Shown here piece after piece: positions 6,478-13,369 of a stretch of DNA of 13,369 nucleotides. The position numbers and the translations under genes are program-made. Each line of letters begins with the position of its first letter. Position 1 is the stretch's first letter. The notes below the pieces were generated by a model. That model made no database searches and was not told where the DNA came from. It saw only the letters and a list, made by a program, of their open reading frames with translations. The DNA is from an uncultured Austwickia sp. (GTDB lineage: Bacteria; Actinomycetota; Actinomycetes; Actinomycetales; Dermatophilaceae), in the NCBI GenBank assembly GCA_934678955.1, contig CAKUSI010000076.1:1-13369 (forward strand). Reading direction: 5' to 3'.

Positions 6478-9255
6478 GTGGGGAAGCCTGTCGTCCGACG
6501 CAAGTTGATTGAAGTGTCGCTGCCCCTGGAGGCCATCAACCGCGAGTCGGCCCGAGAGAAGTCGATCCGGCACGGCCACCCCTCCACGCTGCACCTGTGG
6601 TGGGCCCGGCGCCCCCTGGCCGCCGCCCGGGCCGTAATGTTCGCTCAGCTCGTGGACGACCCCTCGTCACACCCCGACGAGTTCCCCACCGAGGAGGCCC
6701 AGCGCGCGGAGCGCGAGCGCCTGCACGACCTCATCGAGCGCATGGTGGTGTGGGAGAACATCCGCGACGAGAAGCTGTTCGCCCAGGCCCACGCCGAGAT
6801 CCTCAAGTCCACCAACGGCAACCCCCCGCCGATCCTCGACCCGTTCGCCGGCGGCGGCACCATCCCCCTCGAAGCCCAACGCCTCGGACTGGAGGCCCAC
6901 GCCTCCGACCTCAACCCCGTCGCCGTGCTCATCAACAAGGCGCTCATCGAACTCCCCCCGAAGTTCCGCGACCAGCCGCCGGTCTTCCCCGGACTGGCTG
7001 AATCACAGATCCGCACGTGGCGCGGGGCTGAAGGCCTCGCTGCAGATGTCCGCGCCTACGGCCAGTGGATGCGCAACGAAGCCCAACAGCGCATCGGGCA
7101 CCTCTACCCGGACGCCACCCTCCCAGACGGCACCACCGCCCCCGTCATCGCCTGGATCTGGGCCCGCACCGTCACCTGCCCCAACCCCGCCTGCGGCATC
7201 GAGATGCCGCTGGTGCGGTCGTGGTGGCTCGGCAAGAAGAAGGGCAAGGAAGCCTACGTCGCCCCCCGCGTGGTGCAGGACGCCGGGCCTCAGTCAGGTT
7301 TCCGGGTGCAGTTCGACATCAGCCACGACGCCAAGGCGGGCCCCACCGCTGACAACGATGGAACCGTCGGACGGACTGGGGCCATCTGTGTCGCCTGTCA
7401 ATCGCCCGTCGATCTCGAGTACGTTCGTTCGACGAGTCGCGAGGTTGGACTGGGCTCTCAACTGATGGCGGTGGTTGCGGAGGGGACGCGACAGCGAATC
7501 TACCTGCCGCCAACAACTGCTCAAGTGCAGGCCAGTGACGTTGCGGAGCCCGATTCGATCCCTCCCGGAGAGCTCTTCGACTGGCCCGGTCGGATCAACG
7601 TCTTCCGGTACGGACTTACCCAGTTCTCGGATCTGTTCACGAACCGGCAGCTGGTCGCGCTCACCACGTTCAGCAACCTCGTCAGTGAGGCCCGCGAGCG
7701 GGTCAAGGCCGACGGTGGCTCGGACGGCTACGCCGACGCCGTCGCCACCTACCTCGGCCTTGCCGTTAGCCGCACAGCGGATCTCACCAACTCTCTTGTC
7801 ACGTGGTCCAGCTCTCGGGATCAGGCACGGAACCTCTTTTCGCGTCAGGCGATTCCTATGGCATGGGACTTTGTTGAGGTCAGCCCCTTTGCCGGTGCAG
7901 CGGGCGACGTTGGGGTTTCAGTTGAGACGGCTTGCAAGGCGCTCGCCAACGTTGTGCCCTCAGGCGTTGAGGGGATCACTGATCAGGCAGATGCGGATGG
8001 GCGAGGGTTCGAAGGATTGTTGCTGAGCACGGATCCGCCGTACTACGACAACATCGGCTATTCGGATCTCTCCGACTTCTTCTACGTGTGGCTTCGTCGC
8101 AGCCTGCGTTCAACCCATCCGACATTGTTGGGGACGATGCTGGTTCCCAAGGCTGAGGAACTGGTTGCCAACCCCTACCGGCACCAGGGGAAGGATGGGG
8201 CGAAAGAGTTCTTCGAGTCTGGGTTCCGCAGCGTCTTCGCCCGGGCTCGCGAGAGTGCCCTGCCCGACTACCCCATCACTGTCTATTACGCCTTCAAGCA
8301 GAGCGAAGCCGATGAGCAGGGAGAAGCTTCTTCGGGTTGGGAGACCCTGCTCGAAGGGATGATTCGCTCCGGTTGGATGATTACCTCCACCTGGCCCATG
8401 CGGAGCGAGCGAGGTGGCCGGATGATCAGTGTGGGGACGAACGCGTTGGCGTCCTCGATTGTGTTGTCGCTGCGGCCGCGCGCCGACGACGCGCCCACGA
8501 CCGACCGGCGCGGGTTCATCGCGGCTCTTGAAGCCGAGCTTCCCGACGCGCTGCGCAAGCTGCAGCAGGGGCAGGTGGCCCCGGTCGACCTGCCGCAGGC
8601 GGCGATCGGACCGGGCATGGCAGTGTTCAGCCGCTACTCCGGCGTCCTCGAACCGGACGGCAGGAGGATGACGGTCAGGTCGGCGCTGGCACGCATCAAC
8701 GAAATCCTCGACCAGGTGCTCAACGAGCAAGAAGGCGACTTCGACACCACCACACGGTTCGCCCTGGCCTGGTACCGCCAGCACGGCTACAACGTGGGCA
8801 AGTTCGGCGACGCCGACAACTTGGCCCGGGCGCGCAACACGAGCGTCGACGTGCTCGACCGCGACGGCATCCTGACGAGCAGGGCAGGCAACGTCCACCT
8901 GATCAAGGCAGCCGACCTCTCGTGGGACTACGACGTGCTGCGCGACAACCACACCAGCATCTGGGAGTCGCTGCACCACCTCGTGAAGACCTTGGAGCGG
9001 GACGGCATCGCGCCCGCGGGGGACTTCCTGCGCGATGCGTTGTTCAGGCCCGACGGCGCCGTGGATCCCGATCTGGTCAAGGAACTCGCTCACCTGTTGT
9101 TCCGCATCGCTGAGGGCAACGGCGCCACCAAGGACGCTCTCAGCTTCAACGCCCTGGTGACGAGCTGGCCCGACGTCCTTGCGGTTGCGCGAACCGAGGC
9201 GCCCGCCACCAAGCCCAGTCAAGGGGCATTCGACTTCGACGATGAAGGGAATTGA
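6478..9255 (+). CDS. DUF1156-type adenine-specific DNA methyltransferase with Zn-ribbon
   Basis: Predicted to transfer a methyl group from S-adenosylmethionine to adenine in host DNA, marking self for the associated defence proteins. The 925-aa protein opens with the DUF1156 signature: KLIEVSLPLEAIN, then REKSIRHGHPSTLHLWWARRP. The SAM-binding motif is DPFAGGGT (121-128), followed by SDLNPVAV. The catalytic motif is DPPY (519-522). Between them are about 390 residues containing a Zn-ribbon with C234/C239 and C304/C307. The order motif I, long insert, DPPY suggests that the insert holds target recognition. The start at GTG 6478 gives the expected short lead before KLIEV, though no strong ribosome site is present. 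Third-position GC falls in the middle part (about 7320-8470) relative to both ends, a possible sign of recombination. The stop overlaps the start region of the DUF262 gene, indicating an operon. Confidence 0.93.
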   Translation: MGKPVVRRKLIEVSLPLEAINRESAREKSIRHGHPSTLHLWWARRPLAAARAVMFAQLVDDPSSHPDEFPTEEAQRAERERLHDLIERMVVWENIRDEKLFAQAHAEILKSTNGNPPPILDPFAGGGTIPLEAQRLGLEAHASDLNPVAVLINKALIELPPKFRDQPPVFPGLAESQIRTWRGAEGLAADVRAYGQWMRNEAQQRIGHLYPDATLPDGTTAPVIAWIWARTVTCPNPACGIEMPLVRSWWLGKKKGKEAYVAPRVVQDAGPQSGFRVQFDISHDAKAGPTADNDGTVGRTGAICVACQSPVDLEYVRSTSREVGLGSQLMAVVAEGTRQRIYLPPTTAQVQASDVAEPDSIPPGELFDWPGRINVFRYGLTQFSDLFTNRQLVALTTFSNLVSEARERVKADGGSDGYADAVATYLGLAVSRTADLTNSLVTWSSSRDQARNLFSRQAIPMAWDFVEVSPFAGAAGDVGVSVETACKALANVVPSGVEGITDQADADGRGFEGLLLSTDPPYYDNIGYSDLSDFFYVWLRRSLRSTHPTLLGTMLVPKAEELVANPYRHQGKDGAKEFFESGFRSVFARARESALPDYPITVYYAFKQSEADEQGEASSGWETLLEGMIRSGWMITSTWPMRSERGGRMISVGTNALASSIVLSLRPRADDAPTTDRRGFIAALEAELPDALRKLQQGQVAPVDLPQAAIGPGMAVFSRYSGVLEPDGRRMTVRSALARINEILDQVLNEQEGDFDTTTRFALAWYRQHGYNVGKFGDADNLARARNTSVDVLDRDGILTSRAGNVHLIKAADLSWDYDVLRDNHTSIWESLHHLVKTLERDGIAPAGDFLRDALFRPDGAVDPDLVKELAHLLFRIAEGNGATKDALSFNALVTSWPDVLAVARTEAPATKPSQGAFDFDDEGN
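9244..9250 (+). promoter_or_regulatory. Ribosome binding site deciding the DUF262 start
   Basis: GAAGGGA lies within the last codons of the methyltransferase gene, 7 bases before GTG 9258. This spacing is better than for the in-frame TTG at 9252, only one base away, so GTG 9258 is preferred. Confidence 0.6.
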
Positions 9256-9257
9256 TC

Positions 9258-11099
9258 GTGGGCTTCCTCACCCCGATGTATGAACTCGGAGAGTTCCTGC
9301 GGTGGACGCGTAGTGGCGAGATCCAGCTCCCTGACTTCCAACGCCCCTACAAGTGGGAAGACGAGAGAATCCGGCAGTTGCTGGTCACCGTGCTGCGCGG
9401 GCACCCCATGGGGGCGGTGATGCTGCTGCGCACCGGCAACGCGCAGGTGCGGTTCAAGCCGCGGCCACTGGAGGGCGTCGCGCTGCCCGCGGGAATCGAG
9501 GCGAAACATCTCTTGCTCGATGGCCAGCAGCGGCTCACCTCGTTGACCCAGGCGCTGAGTGGCTCGGGCGTCGTCGCCACGAAGGATGATCGCGGCAAAC
9601 TCCTGGAGCGCCGCTACTTCGTGCACATGGAGACGGCGCTGAGCGATGCGGGCAGGGTCGACGAAGCGATCGTCTCCATTCCAGGCGATGGCGTGCTGCG
9701 GACCAACTTCGGCAAGGATGTGGTGCTCGACCTCAGCACCCAGGAACTGCAAGGTTTGCAAGGCTACTTCCCCCTGAACCTGCTCTACGGCGACTACATG
9801 AGCTGGATCCTCGATCTCGACGACACGCTCGTTGGCAAGGCGTTCCACAAGCAGTTCATCCAGCCCGCCACAACCTACGACCTGCCTGCCATCATCCTCG
9901 ACGAGGACACCGAGAAGGCGGCCGTTGCCACCGTCTTCGAGAAGGTCAACATCGGCGGGTTGCCCCTCAACGTGTTTGAACTGCTGACCGCGACCTTCGC
10001 CGGGGATGCCGAACACTACGCGGCGACGGGCCAGGACTTCCGCCTCAACGACGACTGGCGCGAAACCCAGTCGCTGTGGGCGGGACACCCAGTGCTCTCC
10101 ACGGTGGGCAACACCGACTTCCTGCAGGCCGTCACCATGCTCGCGACCCGCAAGCGCAATCTCGCCTCCACCGCGGACCGGCCGCCGGCCATTTCGGCCA
10201 AGCGCGAGGACGTGCTCAAGCTCGAGCTCACCGATTACCTCGAATGGCGGACGCCTCTGCGCGAAGCGTTCGTCTGGGCGTCCACATTGCTGGCCGACTG
10301 GCACATCTTTGCCGCGCGCGATGTGCCCTACGCTTCGCAGTTGGTGCCGCTGGCGGCGATCCGCGTGGTGCTGGGCAAGGACGCCGACCTCTACGGCGTC
10401 CGCCAGCGCCTGGCCACGTGGTACTGGTGCGGGGTGCTTGGCGAACTCTACGGTTCGGCCACCGAATCACGGTTCGCACGCGACATTGAGCAAGTGCCCG
10501 CGTGGGCGCGAGACACTTCCGCGCCACAGCCTCGTACCGTTTCTGACGCCAGTTTCGTCGAGTCACGCCTGCTCTCCTTGCGCACGCGCAACGCCGCCGC
10601 GTACAAGGGGATGGCAGCCCTCATCCTTGCGCGTGGTGCTCGCGACTGGATGGAGGACAAGGCGTTTGACAAGGTGCAATACATAGACCTTGCTGTCGAC
10701 ATCCACCATGTGTTCCCCCAGAAGTGGTGCAACGACCACGGTATCGACGACCAACTGCGCGAGAGCATCGTCAACAAGACCGCCATTTCGGCACGTACCA
10801 ACCGGTCGATCGGTGGGGTCGCGCCCTCGTCCTACCTGCCGACGATCGAGAACCGTGCCCAGATCGACTCCACCAAGCTGGACGAACTTCTCTCCACGCA
10901 CCTGATTTCGGCGAAGCAACTCCGTGAGGACGACTTCCACGGCTACTTCAGACTGCGTCGCTTGGCCCTGTGTGAGCTGGTGGAGGAGGCGATCGGCAAG
11001 CAGGTGCAGCGTGACGTCGATGATGGCCACGCGGAAGAGGACTCCGGGGCTTTCGAGGCCGATTCGTTGTTCGAGGCCCAACTGGAGGGGGAGAACTGA
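9258..11099 (+). CDS. DUF262 NTPase-HNH (GmrSD-like) nuclease
   Basis: A 613-aa protein with the two-part plan of GmrSD-type enzymes, which use a nucleotide-driven DUF262 domain to license an HNH nuclease against modified DNA. The N-terminal domain shows IQLPDFQRPYKW (Q28-R29), the paired DGQQR motif (88-92) and FEKVNIGG...LNVFELLTATF. The C-terminal HNH segment is DIHHVFPQKWC (H483-H484) followed by NKTAISARTNRS (N506). Both halves look complete, so this is a single-chain enzyme. The start is two bases after the methyltransferase stop, with the ribosome site inside that gene, so translation is probably coupled. The HEPN-DUF499 gene follows after one base. Its position inside a methyltransferase operon implies that host methylation must not trigger it. 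The substrate modification or ligand it senses is unknown. Confidence 0.9.
   Translation: MGFLTPMYELGEFLRWTRSGEIQLPDFQRPYKWEDERIRQLLVTVLRGHPMGAVMLLRTGNAQVRFKPRPLEGVALPAGIEAKHLLLDGQQRLTSLTQALSGSGVVATKDDRGKLLERRYFVHMETALSDAGRVDEAIVSIPGDGVLRTNFGKDVVLDLSTQELQGLQGYFPLNLLYGDYMSWILDLDDTLVGKAFHKQFIQPATTYDLPAIILDEDTEKAAVATVFEKVNIGGLPLNVFELLTATFAGDAEHYAATGQDFRLNDDWRETQSLWAGHPVLSTVGNTDFLQAVTMLATRKRNLASTADRPPAISAKREDVLKLELTDYLEWRTPLREAFVWASTLLADWHIFAARDVPYASQLVPLAAIRVVLGKDADLYGVRQRLATWYWCGVLGELYGSATESRFARDIEQVPAWARDTSAPQPRTVSDASFVESRLLSLRTRNAAAYKGMAALILARGARDWMEDKAFDKVQYIDLAVDIHHVFPQKWCNDHGIDDQLRESIVNKTAISARTNRSIGGVAPSSYLPTIENRAQIDSTKLDELLSTHLISAKQLREDDFHGYFRLRRLALCELVEEAIGKQVQRDVDDGHAEEDSGAFEADSLFEAQLEGEN
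11084..11092 (+). promoter_or_regulatory. Ribosome binding site for the DUF499 ATPase gene
   Basis: The purine run GGAGGGGGA near the end of the DUF262 gene precedes ATG 11101. It supports the assigned start and re-initiation by ribosomes finishing the DUF262 gene. Confidence 0.55.
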
Positions 11100-11100
11100 C

Positions 11101-13369
11101 ATGGCTACCAGCAACCGCGACCGCATCGACCAGATGTTCCAGGTCATGGCCCCGGCGCTCGATGATTTCATTGCCTCGGTGATCGGGCAGGGCGAACCGG
11201 CGCTCGGCGCGGCATGGACCAAGCTCGTGCAAGCCAAGGACGTCAAGAACGGAGCGTCGGCGTCCAAGGCGTACGACCCGCTCGATCCTCAAGTGCAGTT
11301 CCGCATGTTGACCGAGCGCAACATCACGACAGGGTTCCAGCCCGGTTGGTACCCGTTCGACGCCGATCTGGGTCGGGCCGGCGACACGTTCGCCAGCGAA
11401 CTGCGTGAGGTGCGGAACGCGTGGGCACACAACAAGCCCTTCACCGACGACGACGCCTACCGGGCGCTGGATACCGGCGAGCGTTTGCTGAAGCTGGTCG
11501 GGGCCTCCGAGGAAGCCGAACAGGTGCGCGCCATCAGGCTCAACCTGCGACGGGTGACCGCAGACAAGGCCGACAAGCAGGTGCTCAAGGCGACGATCGA
11601 CAACCCCGAGGCGACAGGTCTGCGCCCGTGGCGTGAGGTGCTGCCACCGCACATCGACGTTGCGACGGGCAACTTCCATGCCTCGGAGTTCGCCGCTGAC
11701 CTATACAAGGTCGCCACGCAGGGCGAGGTGGACGCCGACTACGCCGACCCCGTCGAGTTCTTCAAGCGTACGTACCTCACCGAGGGCCTCCGCGACCTGA
11801 TCGGCCGCGCGGTGCGCCGGCTGTCCGGCGACGCGAATGCGACGCCCGTGGTCAACCTGCAGACCAACTTCGGTGGCGGCAAAACCCATTCGATGCTGGC
11901 GCTGTGGCACGTGGCGGCGGGGCGTCCGATCGGTGACTTCCCGCAGGAAACCCAGGAGCTTCTGCAGGCCAGTGGCTACACCGGTGAGTCGATCAACCGG
12001 GTGGCGCTGGTGGGCAACCACCTGAGCCCGTCCGGCATCACGAAGCCCGATGGCACCCACGTCAACACCTTGTGGGGTGAACTCGCGTGGCAGCTCGGTG
12101 GGGCAGTGGCCTACGGCATGGTCGCCCAGTCCGACCGTGACCGGACACCCCCGGGCCAAGCCCTCCACCGCCTGCTGGACACCTACGCGCCGGCAGTGAT
12201 CCTGATCGACGAGTGGGTGGCCTATGCCCGCTCCCTGGTGGGGCGTGACGACCTGGCAGCAGGGACGTTCGACGACCAGTTCACGTTCGCCCAGGCCCTG
12301 ACCGAGGCGGCGAAGGGGACCAGCGGCGTCCTGTTGGCCATCTCGATCCCCGCCTCAGAGACTGGGGACGCCGACACCATCGCCGCCGGCAGCGCCGAAG
12401 AAGTCGGAGGCGCGAACGGGCTCGCGGCACTCAAGCGCCTGCAGAACGTCGTGCGGCGGGTGGCGGACCAGTGGCGTCCCGCCTCGTCGAACGAGGCCTA
12501 CCACATCGTCAAGCAGCGCCTCTTCACCCAACCCGATGCCGCCGCGCTGGCGTCCATCAACGCCACCGCGCGCGCGTACGTCGACATGTACCGCAAGTAC
12601 GGCAGCGACTTCCCCCGCGAGGTCCGTGACGTCGCGTTCGAGGAGCGGATCCGGGCGACCTACCCCATCCACCCAGAACTGTTCGACACGCTCTACGAGC
12701 AGTGGAGTTCTTTGGAGCGGTTCCAGCGCACCCGCGGCGTCCTGCGCCTGATGTCGACGGTGATTCACGCGCTGTGGATCGGAGAGGACGCGTCGCCCCT
12801 GATCATGCCCGGGTCGATCCCGCTCGCGACGTCGAGTGTCAACAGCGAGCTGACGCAGTACCTGCAGGATTCGTGGAAGGCCATCATCGACGCCGACGTC
12901 GACGGGGCCAACTCGGAGCCGGTGCGGATCGACAAGTCGAAGCCGGTGTTCGGGCAGCGTTCGCTGACCAAGCGGCTCGCGCGCACGGTGTTCTTCGGCG
13001 CTGCGCCGACGATTGCACCCGGGGCGTCCAGCAAGGGAATCGGCACCCAGCGGGTGTTCCTGGGCACGGCCATTCCGGGTGACGTGCCCGGCAACTTCCA
13101 CGCGGCGCTCACCGCGCTGCAAGACCGCGCGACCTACTTCTACGCGGGTTCGGGCAAGTACTGGTACGACCTGCAGGCCAACATCACCCGCACCGCCAAG
13201 GACCAAGCCGAGCGGCTGCATCCGGAGGACGTGTGGGCAGAGGTGATCCGACGTCTACAGGGTCAGGCGCGCACGCGGGCCGACTTCGCCGGCGTCCACA
13301 TCGGACCGGAGACGAACGGCGACATCCCCGACCTCGACGAGGCGAGGTTGGTCATCCTGCACCCGAAGT
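11101..13369 (+). CDS. HEPN (Swt1-type)-DUF499 P-loop ATPase, incomplete at right edge
   Basis: I translated this frame from ATG 11101 to the window edge: 756 codons without a stop, so the C-terminus lies outside. Residues about 1-135 resemble a Swt1-type HEPN domain: MFQVMAPALDDFI, YDPLDPQVQFRMLTERN and the catalytic-type motif R105-NAWA-H110 (R-x4-H), as in HEPN ribonucleases. Residues from about 180 on match DUF499/COG1483 ATPases: Walker A NFGGGKTHS (K261, T262), Walker B VILIDEW (D370, E371), IRATYPIHPELFDTLY and, near the end, YWYDLQANITRTAK. The family is the ATPase partner of DUF1156 methyltransferases in predicted defence operons. It probably couples target sensing by the complex to an effector response, and the HEPN domain suggests RNA cleavage. 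The gene is the third of a tightly packed operon, one base after the DUF262 stop. Confidence 0.92.
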   Translation, partial: MATSNRDRIDQMFQVMAPALDDFIASVIGQGEPALGAAWTKLVQAKDVKNGASASKAYDPLDPQVQFRMLTERNITTGFQPGWYPFDADLGRAGDTFASELREVRNAWAHNKPFTDDDAYRALDTGERLLKLVGASEEAEQVRAIRLNLRRVTADKADKQVLKATIDNPEATGLRPWREVLPPHIDVATGNFHASEFAADLYKVATQGEVDADYADPVEFFKRTYLTEGLRDLIGRAVRRLSGDANATPVVNLQTNFGGGKTHSMLALWHVAAGRPIGDFPQETQELLQASGYTGESINRVALVGNHLSPSGITKPDGTHVNTLWGELAWQLGGAVAYGMVAQSDRDRTPPGQALHRLLDTYAPAVILIDEWVAYARSLVGRDDLAAGTFDDQFTFAQALTEAAKGTSGVLLAISIPASETGDADTIAAGSAEEVGGANGLAALKRLQNVVRRVADQWRPASSNEAYHIVKQRLFTQPDAAALASINATARAYVDMYRKYGSDFPREVRDVAFEERIRATYPIHPELFDTLYEQWSSLERFQRTRGVLRLMSTVIHALWIGEDASPLIMPGSIPLATSSVNSELTQYLQDSWKAIIDADVDGANSEPVRIDKSKPVFGQRSLTKRLARTVFFGAAPTIAPGASSKGIGTQRVFLGTAIPGDVPGNFHAALTALQDRATYFYAGSGKYWYDLQANITRTAKDQAERLHPEDVWAEVIRRLQGQARTRADFAGVHIGPETNGDIPDLDEARLVILHPK

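Noticed and set aside
9252..9254. TTG start for the DUF262 gene
   Set aside because: The purine run ends only one base before this TTG, while GTG 9258 has correct spacing and gives a family-like N-terminus.
8110..11679. Long minus-strand frames opposite the methyltransferase, DUF262 and DUF499 genes
   Set aside because: The plus-strand genes here carry full family motifs. The minus-strand frames (8110-9222, 9219-10304, 10563-11267, 10948-11679) have no motifs or ribosome sites of their own.
12355..13221. 288-aa minus-strand frame near the right edge
   Set aside because: It is antisense to the DUF499 ATPase frame, which is open from 11101 to the end and carries Walker A, Walker B and DUF499 signatures.
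158..13369. Classification as a DISARM system
   Set aside because: The helicase resembles DrmD, but no DrmA helicase, DrmB (DUF1998) or DrmC phospholipase-D-like gene is present, and the DUF499 and DUF1156 genes point to a different system.
1..13369. CRISPR array, tRNA, rRNA, integrase or insertion sequence
   Set aside because: No regularly spaced direct repeats, tRNA-like cloverleaf sequence, transposase motif or integrase motif was seen in reading the window.

Overview
The window is high-GC DNA with strong G/C preference at third codon positions, several GTG starts and at least one leaderless-looking start. This fits an actinobacterial chromosome, but no taxonomic marker gene is present and I cannot name a genus. 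There is no rRNA, tRNA, CRISPR array or recognisable transposase. Every gene belongs to a family common in bacterial defence islands.

Layout, left to right: (1) an SNF2-type helicase with a DUF3883 tail (158-3583, +); (2) a Fic-domain protein with a C-terminal winged helix (3641-4963, +), bracketed by two 41-bp inverted-repeat elements; (3) a small XRE regulator (5025-5336, -) downstream of (4) an HNH endonuclease with a PUA/EVE-like N-terminus (5396-6358, -); (5) a divergent promoter region of 119 bp; (6) a DUF1156-type adenine methyltransferase with a Zn-ribbon (6478-9255, +); (7) a DUF262-HNH (GmrSD-like) nuclease overlapping or abutting it (9258-11099, +); (8) a HEPN(Swt1-type)-DUF499 ATPase one base after that (11101 to the window edge, +, incomplete).

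The helicase, methyltransferase and DUF499 ATPase match a trio predicted to form a methylation-based anti-phage system. From memory, it is catalogued as a helicase-methylase-ATPase or 'Hma' type and was previously noted as a COG0553/COG1743/COG1483 association. The core is recognisable, but this copy is unusual in two ways. About 2.9 kb carrying Fic, XRE and HNH genes separates the helicase from the methyltransferase. A DUF262 nuclease also sits inside the methyltransferase-ATPase operon. Together the locus encodes up to five potential effector activities: a PD-(D/E)XK-like tail, two HNH nucleases, a HEPN RNase and a Fic AMP-transferase.

Two sets of repeated non-coding sites are the main structure not explained by the genes. 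A 15-bp motif, GCACAA-N3-ATTGGG, occurs three times: twice as an inverted pair in the HNH/methyltransferase divergent promoter and once upstream of the XRE start. It contains a CAA-N4-TTG dyad and is a good candidate operator for the XRE protein, which would then act like a restriction-modification controller protein. Separately, AACTCCAAA occurs five times, all in the two 41-bp elements flanking fic, suggesting autoregulation by the Fic winged helix or the boundaries of a mobile cassette.
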